NCBI GenBank assembly: GCA_044347745.1
Contig: JBIKUD010000006.1
Coordinates: 42,753 to 106,752, forward strand
Direction: 5' to 3'
DNA from: JAIBBV01 sp044347745
GTDB lineage: Bacteria > Bdellovibrionota_C > UBA2361 > JAFLCA01
Length of the DNA stretch: 64,000 bases
The translations under genes were made by a program, and so were the position numbers. The notes beneath the pieces were generated by a model. That model was not told the DNA's origin. It worked only from the letters and a program-made list of their open reading frames with translations, and did no database searches. This document shows, one piece after another, positions 17,583 through 26,907 of the stretch; the stretch's first letter is position 1, and every line of letters starts with the position of its first letter.

Positions 17583-18533
17583 TTAACCTTTCTGGGGAGT
17601 GCTTACCACATCTTCGCCGGGAGCTACTGGATCGAGAACTATCCGGGGTGCTCGCGGGGTGCCTTGAATATCAAATCGGAACCTAGTGTCGCCCTCCTTA
17701 AGCCTGCCCCCGCTAATAAGCGGAAGGTATTTGGCAAACGTATCAATACCGACGCTTAGCAAGGTGGCTTTCCCTTGGGCTTTAATGCGCAGGAGTTGGC
17801 CTTGTTTAATTTGGAAATCAAAATTGCCGTCAATTTCAAGAAGTTGGGCCACGGCCTTGAGCATGCAGGAGAGGATTTCTGCTTGTTTTAAAGTGCACAG
17901 TATTTCCCCGCTAAGATCTCGAATTTCTGGCAGCTGAAATTCAAGAGGGATGCCAAAAGAATCGAGAGAAAGGGAAGAAGCTTCAGGCTTTTCAAACTGA
18001 GAGAATTGAACTTGAAACAGCCCAGCTTGAAGTTGGTTTTGAGACAGTACAAACTCTTTGGCTTGAAGGTCTAGGCTTCCCTTACGAAAACCAAGTCCCT
18101 CAAGCAGGGGGTAGGTGGCCGCGTTGCACTGAGTAAGGCTAAGGTTTCCACTAACTGTTTCTCCTGAGAATGAGCCCTGCAACGCTGCGTCAAGTTCGCC
18201 GCCGTACACCATGCCATCGAGGTGCGCTCCCCATTTGCCATTAACAAGTGCAGAAAGTGAGGGGCGGGCCGAAAGGGAGTCTACTTTTAAGCCCCACAAA
18301 GATTTTCGCGGGCGCAAACCTATAGTTTCAGCTTGGTAGCCAAAAATAGAGAGATCTGAATTGTCTACTTGGACAAAAACTCCGTTTTGTTGTCCCGCGG
18401 AAATAATCATGCGATCAAGCAAGGCGGCATACCGTTTTGAATCCACAAAGTACACGGCGAGTGCGAGTGCCGCTGCACAGAGAATGAATAGACGCTTTAG
18501 CGTGATACTACCTGACTGACGCAAGAACTTCAT
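17583..18533 (-). CDS. gspN: Type II secretion system protein GspN
   Basis: The 316-residue protein has one N-terminal membrane helix and a beta-rich periplasmic part. GspN assignment rests on the overall pattern (segments SADLSIFGYQ-like to the Arg/Lys-rich RPRKSLWGLKVDSL, repeated 'G.L' strands, and the C-terminal GDTRFRFDIQGTPRAPRIVL) and on its position directly after gspL and gspM. GspN is an accessory component present in only some T2SS and links to the inner-membrane platform. Ten bases separate it from gspM. Confidence 0.8.
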   Translation of the reverse strand: MKFLRQSGSITLKRLFILCAAALALAVYFVDSKRYAALLDRMIISAGQQNGVFVQVDNSDLSIFGYQAETIGLRPRKSLWGLKVDSLSARPSLSALVNGKWGAHLDGMVYGGELDAALQGSFSGETVSGNLSLTQCNAATYPLLEGLGFRKGSLDLQAKEFVLSQNQLQAGLFQVQFSQFEKPEASSLSLDSFGIPLEFQLPEIRDLSGEILCTLKQAEILSCMLKAVAQLLEIDGNFDFQIKQGQLLRIKAQGKATLLSVGIDTFAKYLPLISGGRLKEGDTRFRFDIQGTPRAPRIVLDPVAPGEDVVSTPQKG

Positions 18534-18542
18534 AGAATAGAC

Positions 18543-19124
18543 CTATGCGGGTCTGGCCCGCCGAATACTACTGACCTCAAGATCCACCTCGAGTCGCTCG
18601 GCGAAACGGCTGCGTTGAATATCAAGGCGTCCAAGGATCATTGGGCGGGTGCCGTAAGCGAGTTCTCGCAAAAATTCAATCAGCGACGGGAGATTGCTCG
18701 TGGTAAATTTAATCGAAAAACTAGTTTGCTCATAGTCACCACCAAATTCTTTGGGCGGGCTGTCTTTAATGGTGAATCCGGTCGAAATTCCAGCTTTCGA
18801 TTTCACAAGATTTTCTAAGTGTGAAAGCGCGCCTTCTTTAAATTCTACTTCACGATATTCTTGTTCAATTATATCTTTTCGAGCCCGTAGCTTTGCATAT
18901 CGTTCTAAAGAGGGGCCGAGTGCTTTGACGTTTTCCTCGAGGGAGGAAATACGCTGGTTTTGCGATAAAAATAAGGCATTTACTGGTTCATATATTTGAT
19001 AGAGGCCCATACACCCTACAGCTATGGACGCGACCAAAATAAGGCCGCGTTCTCTCGAAGAGAGACCAACAAATTTTGCTTTAAGCTGCTCTAGTGTGGT
19101 CGCGAATGTACTCATGTTCGTCAC
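18543..19124 (-). CDS. gspM: Type II secretion system protein GspM
   Basis: A 193-residue bitopic inner-membrane protein. A short cytoplasmic N-terminus with FVGLSSRERGLILVASIAVG (the usual 'RER' before the helix) leads into one membrane segment. The periplasmic part has a coiled coil and a ferredoxin-like domain (EQTSFSIKFTTSNLPSLIEF). GspM partners GspL in the assembly platform. The spacing of 6 bp to gspL and 9 bp to gspN indicates one operon. Confidence 0.85.
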   Translation of the reverse strand: MTNMSTFATTLEQLKAKFVGLSSRERGLILVASIAVGCMGLYQIYEPVNALFLSQNQRISSLEENVKALGPSLERYAKLRARKDIIEQEYREVEFKEGALSHLENLVKSKAGISTGFTIKDSPPKEFGGDYEQTSFSIKFTTSNLPSLIEFLRELAYGTRPMILGRLDIQRSRFAERLEVDLEVSSIRRARPA

Positions 19125-19130
19125 GCCAAC

Positions 19131-20582
19131 TTAATCACAAAGGGTAATATCTAAGACATAGCCACGTGCATTTGGTTTTCCAGTCGCTGCGCCGGTCGAG
19201 TCTTTGCGTACTTTGCAGTACACTGTTTTTTTTCGTTTGAGCATGCGTTCAATCTTTTCGAGCTCGGCATACCCCGGCGCTGTTCCTTCTACACGCAGGG
19301 TATTCTTTTCAATTTTTACGCGGCTAATAGTAATGCCCGATGAGGTTGGGAGATCTTCCGCAATTTCTGCAAAATAATCGAGTGGACTTAGAGAAGATAA
19401 AGACCCTAAGTTTTGTAGCTGCTGCTCAAGCCTGCGGTTTTCGCCATCCAAGGCTGCAAGTTCATTGCCTGAGGGTGCGACGAGAGTAGGAATGCTTTTT
19501 TGAAGTTGCATTTGTATGCCTTCTTCAATTTGGGAGATTCGGTGCTCACGGAAAAGGTATGTAGCGGTTAAGGCCAGGAGAAGAATGCCTAATGTAGCTA
19601 CGAGATAGGGGAGTAGGCTACTAAGTCCAGCGCGAAGTTCAGCCAACTGCGGACTGTAAGAAAATTCTCGTGAACGAAAGTTACTTAGCGGCTTAGGGGC
19701 AAGTTCGTCCTTGCCAAATAAAGCAGCACAGGCCGCAAGTGCAGGCCCGCCGTTTAAATTAGTTGTGAGCTCGCTCGGGCGAACTGTTCGAACGGGAGAG
19801 CCGAGCGCTGTTTGAATTGTGGCACTTTCAAGCACATCACTCAGTAAAATGACTTCAGAAAATTGAATCCCATAGCGTGTTTGCCAAGCAGACATCGTCA
19901 GACGTAAGTCCTGAATAGTAGAGACTTCTATTGTGTGTGCGTTCCGATCGCCTCTGCGTTTAATAGTGCGATCGGCTCGTAGGGCTCCACGCACCCAACA
20001 CGTCGCTGCAAGATAATCTTGATGCACATGAACAAGCACAGCATTTTCCGACTGCGTGACGCCTTGCAGGCTACTCAGCGCCCCTAAGGCCGCTGTCGGT
20101 GGAGTGAGCACGTAGGGCTCAATTTGCCCGGCCCGAAATACTTCTAAGAGGCGTCTGACGCGCGCTCGAGGCCATAATGCAACATGAAAATCTTGCTCAT
20201 TACTTTCTAGCGCACCCACAGCTTTTGGATGAACCAAAAACTCTTCGGGGTCAAAAGGCACTTTATCTTGCACTTCAAGGTCTAGAATCTTTTGGACGTT
20301 TTTGCCGCTGGCAAAAGGGAGCTCCACGTTTAGTGATAGGTACTCGTCAGGTGGCACTACTACCACTGCATGAGTCCAAGGGGTTTGCACCTTCTCAAGC
20401 ATACTTTTAAGAGAAGTGGTCGCCTTGACGTTATCCACTGGGGTTCCAGACGGGCTAAATTCACTCATTAATTCGAGAGGGAAGGCATGCGCTTCTTGAA
20501 CTTCTGGTTGCGCCTGATCTACCCGCACTACGAGGGCTCGCGGAGTTTCTGCGCTTAAATCTATGCTGAGTACACTTTGCAT
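19131..20582 (-). CDS. gspL: Type II secretion system protein GspL
   Basis: The 483-residue protein has a cytoplasmic actin-like (PilM-type) domain from residue 1 to about 310 (beginning SVLSIDLSAETPRALVVRVD). A single membrane helix (about 325-345, LPYLVATLGILLLALTATYL) and a periplasmic coiled-coil/ferredoxin-like domain follow, ending with KKTVYCKVRKDSTG. It anchors the GspE ATPase to the inner membrane. It is the first gene of the gspLMN group, which is separated from gspJ by the slyX/lipoprotein/repeat segment. Confidence 0.85.
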   Translation of the reverse strand: MQSVLSIDLSAETPRALVVRVDQAQPEVQEAHAFPLELMSEFSPSGTPVDNVKATTSLKSMLEKVQTPWTHAVVVVPPDEYLSLNVELPFASGKNVQKILDLEVQDKVPFDPEEFLVHPKAVGALESNEQDFHVALWPRARVRRLLEVFRAGQIEPYVLTPPTAALGALSSLQGVTQSENAVLVHVHQDYLAATCWVRGALRADRTIKRRGDRNAHTIEVSTIQDLRLTMSAWQTRYGIQFSEVILLSDVLESATIQTALGSPVRTVRPSELTTNLNGGPALAACAALFGKDELAPKPLSNFRSREFSYSPQLAELRAGLSSLLPYLVATLGILLLALTATYLFREHRISQIEEGIQMQLQKSIPTLVAPSGNELAALDGENRRLEQQLQNLGSLSSLSPLDYFAEIAEDLPTSSGITISRVKIEKNTLRVEGTAPGYAELEKIERMLKRKKTVYCKVRKDSTGAATGKPNARGYVLDITLCD

Positions 20583-20743
20583 GCTGCCAGAGTGGAATTA
20601 GGGCTCAATAAATCACTGCCCGGGGAATTGGGACTACGACGACTATCCCCTTGAGCTCCATTTAGGGTATCCTGAGGCCCACGAGGGGGCAAGATGTGCA
20701 GTTTTAGAGACCTCGCTCGTGTGTAGGCCAGTAGGAGATGAAA

Positions 20744-20944
20744 ATGACCCAGGACGATTCGGAGCGAATAGTTGACTTAGAGACTCGCATGGCCTTTCTT
20801 GAGCGCTTGGTGGATGAGCTTAATCTTATTGTAACGAGGCAGCAGGACCAGCTTGATGAGCTTGGGCTTAAATTTAAAGAGCTTATGGCGCAGGCAGCGG
20901 CGAGTTCGCTTGAGCGTGATACCAGTAAGCCGCCGCATTATTAA
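20744..20944 (+). CDS. slyX: SlyX family protein
   Basis: A 66-residue protein matching SlyX: a short coiled coil (DLETRMAFLERLVDELNLIV) and the terminal PPHY typical of the family. I start at ATG 20744 because AGGAG (20733-20737) is spaced 6 nt from it; ATG 20738 is directly adjacent to that motif. The function of SlyX is not established. It is divergent from gspL. Confidence 0.85.
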   Translation: MTQDDSERIVDLETRMAFLERLVDELNLIVTRQQDQLDELGLKFKELMAQAAASSLERDTSKPPHY

Positions 20945-20959
20945 AAGAGAACTTTGGCC

Positions 20960-21256
20960 ATGGGGTGCTGTAAGTCCCGATTTAAAATGACGGCCTTATG
21001 CTCAGTTTTGGGATTTTTTTGCTCGGCAATTTTTAGCCAGGGCTGCCAGAATCAGCCAAATCCAGATTTGGCCCTAAGGTTTAAACAGCGTTGCCAAGCG
21101 ACTGCCGCACTGTGCGATATGAAGTGTGTCGAGCGGCGCTTCAGATCCTGCTGGGTTGATACCCAACTATTTTCCCAAGAACCGAGTGATGTCTTTCAGC
21201 ATTGCCATGCCACTTTTGTGGGGGACATCTGCCCTCCTTGTGAGCAGATATACTGA
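20960..21256 (+). CDS. Cys-rich putative lipoprotein
   Basis: About 98 residues from ATG 20960. A TTG at 20954 is the upstream limit, and ATG 20987 is an alternative that would give a cleaner signal peptide. It has a hydrophobic signal segment ending in FSQGC, a plausible lipobox, then ten or so cysteines with spacing such as CDMKC and CPPC that suggest disulfides. It sits 15 bp after slyX. The last codons and the stop (ATA TAC TGA) are supplied by the left end of the repeat element at 21248, so the original C-terminus may have been altered by that insertion. Confidence 0.5.
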   Translation: MGCCKSRFKMTALCSVLGFFCSAIFSQGCQNQPNPDLALRFKQRCQATAALCDMKCVERRFRSCWVDTQLFSQEPSDVFQHCHATFVGDICPPCEQIY

Positions 21257-21524
21257 GCGCAGAATGAATTTCCGCCTTTACCACTGACTTTTCGTCGCGA
21301 AGTATATCCGCGGAGGCGAAGCCGTAGCCATCAACAAATATACCGCTCACAGAATATAGAAATTAATTCCGCTAAACATTAAATAAAATCGACACCCTGC
21401 GGGAGGTAGTCTCTTTTTTTTGCGCTCAGTATATTTGCCCCTGGCTCGGCTCCGCCTCGCGATATACCGCTCACCTTAAGTCTAAGGTGGCTAAAGACGG
21501 AAATTTAAATGGTGAGCGGTATAT
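21248..21524. mobile_element. MITE-like element with 37-38-bp terminal inverted repeats
   Basis: The left arm (21248-21284, beginning ATATACTGAGCGCAG) and right arm (21487-21524, ending GGTGAGCGGTATAT) are imperfect inverted repeats sharing a GGAAATT core and a CTTTACC/GGTAAAG-type tail. Internal copies of the end motif occur at 21421-21434 and 21461-21474, with another at 21339-21352. There is no transposase. Solo arms of the same element are found at 35889-35927 and 59973-60000. The rest of the 21257-21704 gap contains only a 33-codon open frame (21548-21649) that I do not support. Confidence 0.7.
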
Positions 21525-21704
21525 ACTCCATAAACTTTGGTGGGGTGATGCGTCAGGTTTCCTGTGAAGATTTTTTGGCTACCATCGACAGGAAAAATAA
21601 TGAATGTGGAAATTGTTTGAAGGTGTATGGGGATGCGCCGCTTCAATAGCAGGTTGCTCGGTTCTTAGCTGTTTTTGCAAAGGTTGGATTCTTTCGGTGG
21701 ACTC

Positions 21705-22403
21705 TTACGTTTTCGATCTCAGCGGCAAAACTGTCGTATAAGTCTGCACTGTTCCGCGAGGAGAGCGTAGCTGCACTTCAAGTCGAATCATGCGGGGTAG
21801 GCCAGTGCGTTTATCGGTGCCCCAGTCTTTTCGCCACGAGTTTGTTTCAGGATCGAAATATTGAAAACTAAGCGACGCAAGTGCATCAGTGATCGGAAAA
21901 ACCATGACCTTTTCATAGGCGCGCTTAAAGGGTCGGATATAGGGAATTTCTTCTCGAATAAGTAGCAGCGGGGCATCTTTGTTTGAGCCTTGATCGGGAT
22001 CCCGAGCAACTCGGTACGTGATCTGCACGATGCCTGAGTGGCTGCCTCCATCAGGCAGATATTGACCGCCTTCTAAAGCCAAAAAAGTGAGTGTGCTCGC
22101 TTCCACACCGTCCAGCTGTTCATCCGTCCCAATAAGGTTCAGTTTAGACGAATTTGGTTGTTCAAGTTTGTCTTGAGCTGGAATAAGTGCCAGTCCGCTG
22201 ACTGCGAGTTGTATTTCTCGACTCAGTCGTTTGAGCACCGCATCTGATATGGCGCGCACGTCACGTGACTCATCGAGAGCTTCTTTCGCACGCAAGATAC
22301 TGCTGAGCGAGCTATATCCTATGGTCATCATAATGCCCAGAATAGCCAAAGAAACCACAAGTTCAATTAAGGTAAATCCAGAAGGAGAGTGTCGTCTCTT
22401 CAT
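21705..22403 (-). CDS. gspJ: Type II secretion minor pseudopilin GspJ
   Basis: A 232-residue minor pseudopilin. Its prepilin leader is MKRRHSPSG, cleaved before FTLIELVVSLAILGI with the essential Glu5. A globular periplasmic domain follows, with the GspJ-type segments YRVARDPDQG and FQYFDPETNSWRKDW. GspJ joins GspI and normally GspK at the pseudopilus tip. The start overlaps the gspI stop by 4 nt. Confidence 0.88.
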   Translation of the reverse strand: MKRRHSPSGFTLIELVVSLAILGIMMTIGYSSLSSILRAKEALDESRDVRAISDAVLKRLSREIQLAVSGLALIPAQDKLEQPNSSKLNLIGTDEQLDGVEASTLTFLALEGGQYLPDGGSHSGIVQITYRVARDPDQGSNKDAPLLLIREEIPYIRPFKRAYEKVMVFPITDALASLSFQYFDPETNSWRKDWGTDKRTGLPRMIRLEVQLRSPRGTVQTYTTVLPLRSKT

Positions 22404-22888
22404 AGGTTCTCTCCTTCCTCATCTTCAACCACCCCTTCATCTGCTGGAAGAAAATAACGAAGGGTTACTTTTTCGTCATTTGCTTGACCCCAAGCAACAG
22501 AAACTTCTACGAGTCGCATCACTTTTTCTCCAACCTCTGGAAGTGCCCAATCTCTAATTTCAACGCGGGCATCAAAAGGCTGGTTTGGATCTTCATCTCG
22601 TTCTGCTACGTCATAGGGAGCCACTTGCTTAAGCACCTCAAGAAAGCGGCCCTCGTATACGTTGTTTTCTAAAGGCTGAGTTGTTGATTCGAGTGGAGCG
22701 ATAAGGCGGCGGGCTCTGAGCATTGCTTGTTGGCTAAACTGGTCGCGAGCGGTGCGCTGCAGTGTGGAGGTTTGAAGTCCAATAAGCACCACCAAAGAGC
22801 CAGCCAAAATAAGCACCGCAAAGGTAATTTCAATCAGCGTCATTCCGTCTTGAGGGCCAAGATTAAGCTGTCTTTTTTTGCCTACCAT
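22400..22888 (-). CDS. gspI: Type II secretion minor pseudopilin GspI
   Basis: This minor pseudopilin has a leader ending in PQDG, cleaved before MTLIEITFAVLILAG, then a short globular domain (VEVSVAWGQANDEKVTLRYF near the end). I chose the ATG at 22888, giving about 162 residues and a 15-residue leader; a GTG at 22915 would lengthen the overlap with gspH. The overlap with gspH is 26 nt, so the two are tightly coupled. Confidence 0.85.
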   Translation of the reverse strand: MVGKKRQLNLGPQDGMTLIEITFAVLILAGSLVVLIGLQTSTLQRTARDQFSQQAMLRARRLIAPLESTTQPLENNVYEGRFLEVLKQVAPYDVAERDEDPNQPFDARVEIRDWALPEVGEKVMRLVEVSVAWGQANDEKVTLRYFLPADEGVVEDEEGENL

Positions 22889-23546
22889 AGGTCCACTCAA
22901 AGTCTTTATATTCACGGAATATCTCCGCTAGTCCAGAAAATGGATTTACCAAGATAGTGACCGGAGATCCGCCCGAGAGAGTTATGTGGATGACGGCGAA
23001 TTCCGAGAAGCCTCGCGGCGAGAACACAATATAGGCGTTGTCGGAAGTGCTCGCGCTCTCTTTGCCTCTCATGGTGCGGATGTCTTGAATGGCTACGCCT
23101 TCGGGCAAGAGCTGAGGGTCCCACAGTGAGGGAAATGAGGGCGGGGGAATGAGGGTTTGTCCTTCGCCCATACTCGGATTTAAAAAAGCAGCTAATTCTA
23201 AGCTCAGTGCCCCCGCGTCGGCCGCCAAAGCTGCGAGGTCTTCATTGACCGACTCTTCTTCGACCCGTACAGCGCTTACTCGCCAGCGATTATTTTTGAG
23301 ATCAAAATCTAAACGATAAAAATTTTGATCGAGTACCGCTTGATGATGTAAAAATTGAATGGTTTCGGAGAGCTTCCGCAGAAATGCCTCTTCTTGCCAA
23401 AATGCAAAAGTGCCTGTCCGTGAGCCTACTAAGGCGTAGACCAATCCAAGAATCATGATGGCAACAACAAGCTCAATAAGAGTAAAGCCACGCTGAGCGT
23501 GGCTTAAACTCCTTTTGAAGACTGAATGCGAACGTACATTGTTCAT
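22863..23546 (-). CDS. gspH: Type II secretion minor pseudopilin GspH
   Basis: A 227-residue prepilin-like protein with a leader ending HAQRG, cleaved before FTLIELVVAIMILGL. Position between gspG and gspI and the GspH-like mid-region (SETIQFLHHQAVLDQNFYRL; later VFSPRGFSEFAVIHITLSG) support GspH. It is somewhat longer than typical GspH (about 170-200 residues). GspH is an adaptor between the major pseudopilin and the tip. Confidence 0.82.
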   Translation of the reverse strand: MNNVRSHSVFKRSLSHAQRGFTLIELVVAIMILGLVYALVGSRTGTFAFWQEEAFLRKLSETIQFLHHQAVLDQNFYRLDFDLKNNRWRVSAVRVEEESVNEDLAALAADAGALSLELAAFLNPSMGEGQTLIPPPSFPSLWDPQLLPEGVAIQDIRTMRGKESASTSDNAYIVFSPRGFSEFAVIHITLSGGSPVTILVNPFSGLAEIFREYKDFEWTYGRQKKTA

Positions 23547-23571
23547 GTAAACAGGTCCGCTGTGTTCAAGA

Positions 23572-23985
23572 TTATGGTCCCGTCACAAATGAATCGTAGT
23601 TAACAGCTTCTCCGCCTTCCCGGCCATCCGCACCTAGGGTTTTGATGCGGTATGCTCTACCGCCATTGTCTAAGGAATATATAAATTGATTCCCCCAAGC
23701 ATCTTTTAAGCTGTCTGCTTTAGTCACCGGGGTGCAGCCAGGGCCAGTTACGTCATTACAACCTGTCAGGGCCTCAAGACTTCCAGGAAGCTGGTTGTAG
23801 CGAAGCCTAAACTGTTCGATGCCTTGCTGTAATTCTTTCATCATCAGCTTGGTAAGATCTGCCTTCGCTTGGTCGCCAGCACCTAAAATTTTGTTACCAA
23901 AAAACACCATGACGACGGACAAGATAATGAGCACAACAATAATTTCAACAAGGGTTAACCCCTTCTCGGAACGCAAACTTTGCAT
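23572..23985 (-). CDS. gspG: Type II secretion major pseudopilin GspG
   Basis: The 137-residue major pseudopilin has a leader MQSLRSEKG, cleaved before LTLVEIIVVLIILSV with Glu5. The C-terminal calcium-binding loop region of GspG is well conserved (LKDAWGNQFIYSLDNGGRAY, then TLGADGREGGE). Polymerisation builds the pseudopilus piston in the periplasm. It lies 31 bp downstream of gspF. Maturation requires a prepilin peptidase (GspO), which is not in this window. Confidence 0.93.
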   Translation of the reverse strand: MQSLRSEKGLTLVEIIVVLIILSVVMVFFGNKILGAGDQAKADLTKLMMKELQQGIEQFRLRYNQLPGSLEALTGCNDVTGPGCTPVTKADSLKDAWGNQFIYSLDNGGRAYRIKTLGADGREGGEAVNYDSFVTGP

Positions 23986-24016
23986 AGAAATGAACCTACC
24001 TTAGAAAATAGTCAGC

Positions 24017-25243
24017 CTATGTCTGCACAACCCGAATAAGGTCGGCCATAGGCAGTAGCACTGATATTACTATACACAACACCACTCCGCCAACGCCGAT
24101 CATCATCAGCGGCTCTAGGAGCGAGGTGAGCCCAGAAAGAGTTGCATTCACCTCATTTTCGTAAGCTTTTCCGGCTTTGTTGAGCATGTTTTCTAGCTCT
24201 CCGCTTTGTTCGCCTACGGCTATCATTTGACTGAGCATAGAGGGGAAGTAGCCTGATTTTCCGAGTTCTCTTGCGAGGCTTTTGCCTTCTCGTACTCCAT
24301 CTCGGGCCGACTCTAAAGCTGCGACGAGGTGGACGTTGGCCACGATGTTTTTGGTAATGTCAATTCCCGTAAGTAATCCAACCCCGCTCGAAAGGAGGGT
24401 TCCTAACGTACGGGCAAATCGAGCGGTGCTAATTTTTAGGTAAAGAGGACCTGCGATGGGCACTCGCAGCAGGAGGCGGTCAACAACAGCGCGGCCCTGC
24501 GGCTGCTTGTAATACCAGCGAGCGAGCATAACGAGACCTATTATTGCCGCAAATACAAGATACCAGTAAGAAACCATAAAATCAGAGATGGCTATCATGA
24601 TTTTGGTGGGCACTGGTAATTCGGCCCCTTGTTTCTTAAAGATTTCTACAATTCGCGGAACTACAAACATAAATAGGGCGGTGACTACTGCGGTGCATAT
24701 GAAGAGCATCAAAATTGGATACATTAAGGCCGAGGAAATTTCACGTCGCAGCGCAAGTTGAGCCTCAAGGTAATCGGCAAGATTCTCCAAGACGGCATCT
24801 AGGGTGCCTGAAGCTTCTCCCGAGGCAATCATATTTATGTATAGCGAGGGGAAGATCTTGGGAAATTGCCCTAGTGCTTTCGCGAGAGACGAACCTTCTT
24901 CAACCTTTTCACGCACCTCAATGACGGCGGCTTTAAGGGTGACGGCCTCAGTCTGCTCAGCAAGGCCTTGCAAAGCGCTTACAAGTGGAAGACCAGCGCC
25001 TACAAGAGTTGCGAGTTGTCGAGTGGCTATAGCTAGATCTTTGGTTGAAACGCGAGTTGAAACAAAATATTTTTTTATGTCGCGAGATTTATCGGCCGCA
25101 GAGGCTTTGCCTTCCCGCAGACTTGTTGGAAATAACGCCTGTGCTCGCAGCTTTTGCCGCGCGCTACGTTCGTTTTCAGCATCAAGCGTGCCTTTACGCT
25201 CTTTGCCTTCTGAGTTTACCGCCACATATTCAAAAATTGGCAT
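24017..25243 (-). CDS. gspF: Type II secretion inner-membrane protein GspF
   Basis: A 408-residue polytopic assembly-platform protein. The N-terminal cytoplasmic lead (MPIFEYVAVNSEGKERKGTL) and two tandem T2SSF domains are visible. The first contains RQLATLVGAGLPLVSAL and the matched FPSLYINMIASGEASGTLD; the second ARTLGTLLSSGVGLLTGIDI and FPSMLSQMIAVGEQSGELE. Three membrane helices lie near residues 170-190, 220-240 and 375-400. It interacts with GspE and GspL. Five bases separate it from gspE. Confidence 0.94.
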   Translation of the reverse strand: MPIFEYVAVNSEGKERKGTLDAENERSARQKLRAQALFPTSLREGKASAADKSRDIKKYFVSTRVSTKDLAIATRQLATLVGAGLPLVSALQGLAEQTEAVTLKAAVIEVREKVEEGSSLAKALGQFPKIFPSLYINMIASGEASGTLDAVLENLADYLEAQLALRREISSALMYPILMLFICTAVVTALFMFVVPRIVEIFKKQGAELPVPTKIMIAISDFMVSYWYLVFAAIIGLVMLARWYYKQPQGRAVVDRLLLRVPIAGPLYLKISTARFARTLGTLLSSGVGLLTGIDITKNIVANVHLVAALESARDGVREGKSLARELGKSGYFPSMLSQMIAVGEQSGELENMLNKAGKAYENEVNATLSGLTSLLEPLMMIGVGGVVLCIVISVLLPMADLIRVVQT

Positions 25244-25248
25244 GAGGT

Positions 25249-26874
25249 TTAGCCTTGTTCTTCATGGGTAGCGAGAAGCACTTCTTGAATTGAGGTTACA
25301 CCAGCCAGCACTTTCTGCGCGCCGTCAATTCGCAGGGGCACAAATCCACGCTTGATTGCGGCATTTTTTATAGTGTTTGAGTCCATTCGCTGCAGAATAT
25401 GCGAGCGTACTTCTTCGTCGATGAGCAATAATTCATGAATGCCTAGTCGGCCGGTATAGCGAGTATTTTGGCAGTGTTCGCAATCGGCTTCGCCAGGCTG
25501 ATACACAGTGCGCGAGCGCAGTTTGCTTGGATCAATTCCCAGCTCCTTTGCCTCATCATCGGTAATTTCGTACGGGGAGCGACAGTGTGGGCAAAGTCGC
25601 CGCACAAGCCGCTGAGCCATTATCGCAAGTACGCTGGATGATACAAGAAATGGCTCTATGCCCATGTCGATAAGTCGGGTGATAGCTCCAGCAGAGTCAT
25701 TAGTATGTAGGGTAGAGAATACCAAATGGCCTGTTAATGACGCCTGTATCGCAATTTCAGCTGTTTCTGTATCTCGAATTTCGCCCACCATTACGACATC
25801 TGGGTCTTGGCGCAAAATGGCTCGTAGTCCACTGGCAAAGGTGAAGTTAATTTTTGGATTAACCTGCATCTGTCCAATCCCTGCTAACTGATACTCAATT
25901 GGATCCTCTACGGTGAGAATATTGAGATCCGGCGTATTAATGCGGTTCAGGCAGGAATAAAGCGTTGTCGTTTTACCAGATCCCGTTGGTCCGGTAACCA
26001 AGACAATTCCATTTGGTTTGGTAATCAGCTTCAAAACGGTTTCAAGCGTTTTCCCCGTAATCCCAAGCTGTTCAAGATCGAGTACTGTGGCGGTTTTGTC
26101 TAGCAAACGCATAACAATACGTTCGCCGAATTGAGTTGGCACCGTTGACACGCGGATATCGACGTCTCTTCCAGCAATTTTGAGACCGATACGGCCGTCT
26201 TGGGGGAGTCGTTTCTCTGCTATGTTGAGGCCAGACATTACTTTAACGCGCGAAATAATGGCTGCTTGGAAAGATTTGTCTTCAGACGCAATGTCGTGCA
26301 GAACGCCGTCAATTCTAAAGCGTACTTTGAGCTTATCCTCATAAGGCTCTATGTGCACATCCGAGGCGCGCTCAGAGTTTGCTTTAAATATAATTGCGTT
26401 GACGTAGCGAATAATCGGCGCGTCGTCGTCCTCGGCATCCGTCACGTCAATCTTAAGCTGTGTATCAAGCGCTTCGTCTTCATTGCCGTCTGTTTGTAAG
26501 GCGCTCGATCGATCGCTCATCAGGCTGGTGCGAATCGCATTAATGGCCCGAGTTATTTCGTCGGGAGTAGTCACGACAACCGACACGGGCTTGCCATAAC
26601 AAAGCGCGAGTTCGTCAAAGGCTGAAATTTCAAGGGGATTAGATGTTGCCGCAACTACTTCATGTTCGTTGCCCGCAATCGGCACGATGGAAAATTGCTT
26701 ACCCCAGGAACCGACGATACGTTCAAAGTCTCCCCGTAGAAGATCACGTGGAGGGACGGGATCGGCTAAACGGTCGGTGTAGGGGAGATTTAAAAGCTGC
26801 GCCTGAGCCCTAAGGTCAATGGTGTCGGTTGACACTTCATCTTTGTTGTCTTTGGTAGATGATGGCACTGCCAC
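25249..26874 (-). CDS. gspE: Type II secretion ATPase GspE
   Basis: The 541-residue secretion ATPase powers pseudopilus assembly. It has an N-terminal N1/N2 region and a RecA-like core with Walker A GPTGSGKT (295-302), the Asp box around TVEDPIEYQ, Walker B DPDVVMVGEIRD (357-368) and the His box STLHTNDS. The C-terminal zinc-binding motif has paired cysteines C428xxC431 and C465xxC468, as in GspE. Length is typical. It is cytoplasmic and docked on GspL. Confidence 0.96.
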   Translation of the reverse strand: MAVPSSTKDNKDEVSTDTIDLRAQAQLLNLPYTDRLADPVPPRDLLRGDFERIVGSWGKQFSIVPIAGNEHEVVAATSNPLEISAFDELALCYGKPVSVVVTTPDEITRAINAIRTSLMSDRSSALQTDGNEDEALDTQLKIDVTDAEDDDAPIIRYVNAIIFKANSERASDVHIEPYEDKLKVRFRIDGVLHDIASEDKSFQAAIISRVKVMSGLNIAEKRLPQDGRIGLKIAGRDVDIRVSTVPTQFGERIVMRLLDKTATVLDLEQLGITGKTLETVLKLITKPNGIVLVTGPTGSGKTTTLYSCLNRINTPDLNILTVEDPIEYQLAGIGQMQVNPKINFTFASGLRAILRQDPDVVMVGEIRDTETAEIAIQASLTGHLVFSTLHTNDSAGAITRLIDMGIEPFLVSSSVLAIMAQRLVRRLCPHCRSPYEITDDEAKELGIDPSKLRSRTVYQPGEADCEHCQNTRYTGRLGIHELLLIDEEVRSHILQRMDSNTIKNAAIKRGFVPLRIDGAQKVLAGVTSIQEVLLATHEEQG

Positions 26875-26907
26875 AAGTCCATTCTAGGGATTTGTTATTC
26901 TATAAAC

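Noticed and set aside
21548..21649. 33-codon plus-strand frame beside the MITE-like element (MRQVSCEDFLATIDRK...)
   Set aside because: Too short, no ribosome site, and no homology recognised; it may be the tail of a lost gene.
20583..21704. Possible gspK remnant between gspJ and gspL
   Set aside because: No prepilin leader or GspK-like segment could be seen on the minus strand; the stretch is filled by plus-strand genes and repeats.
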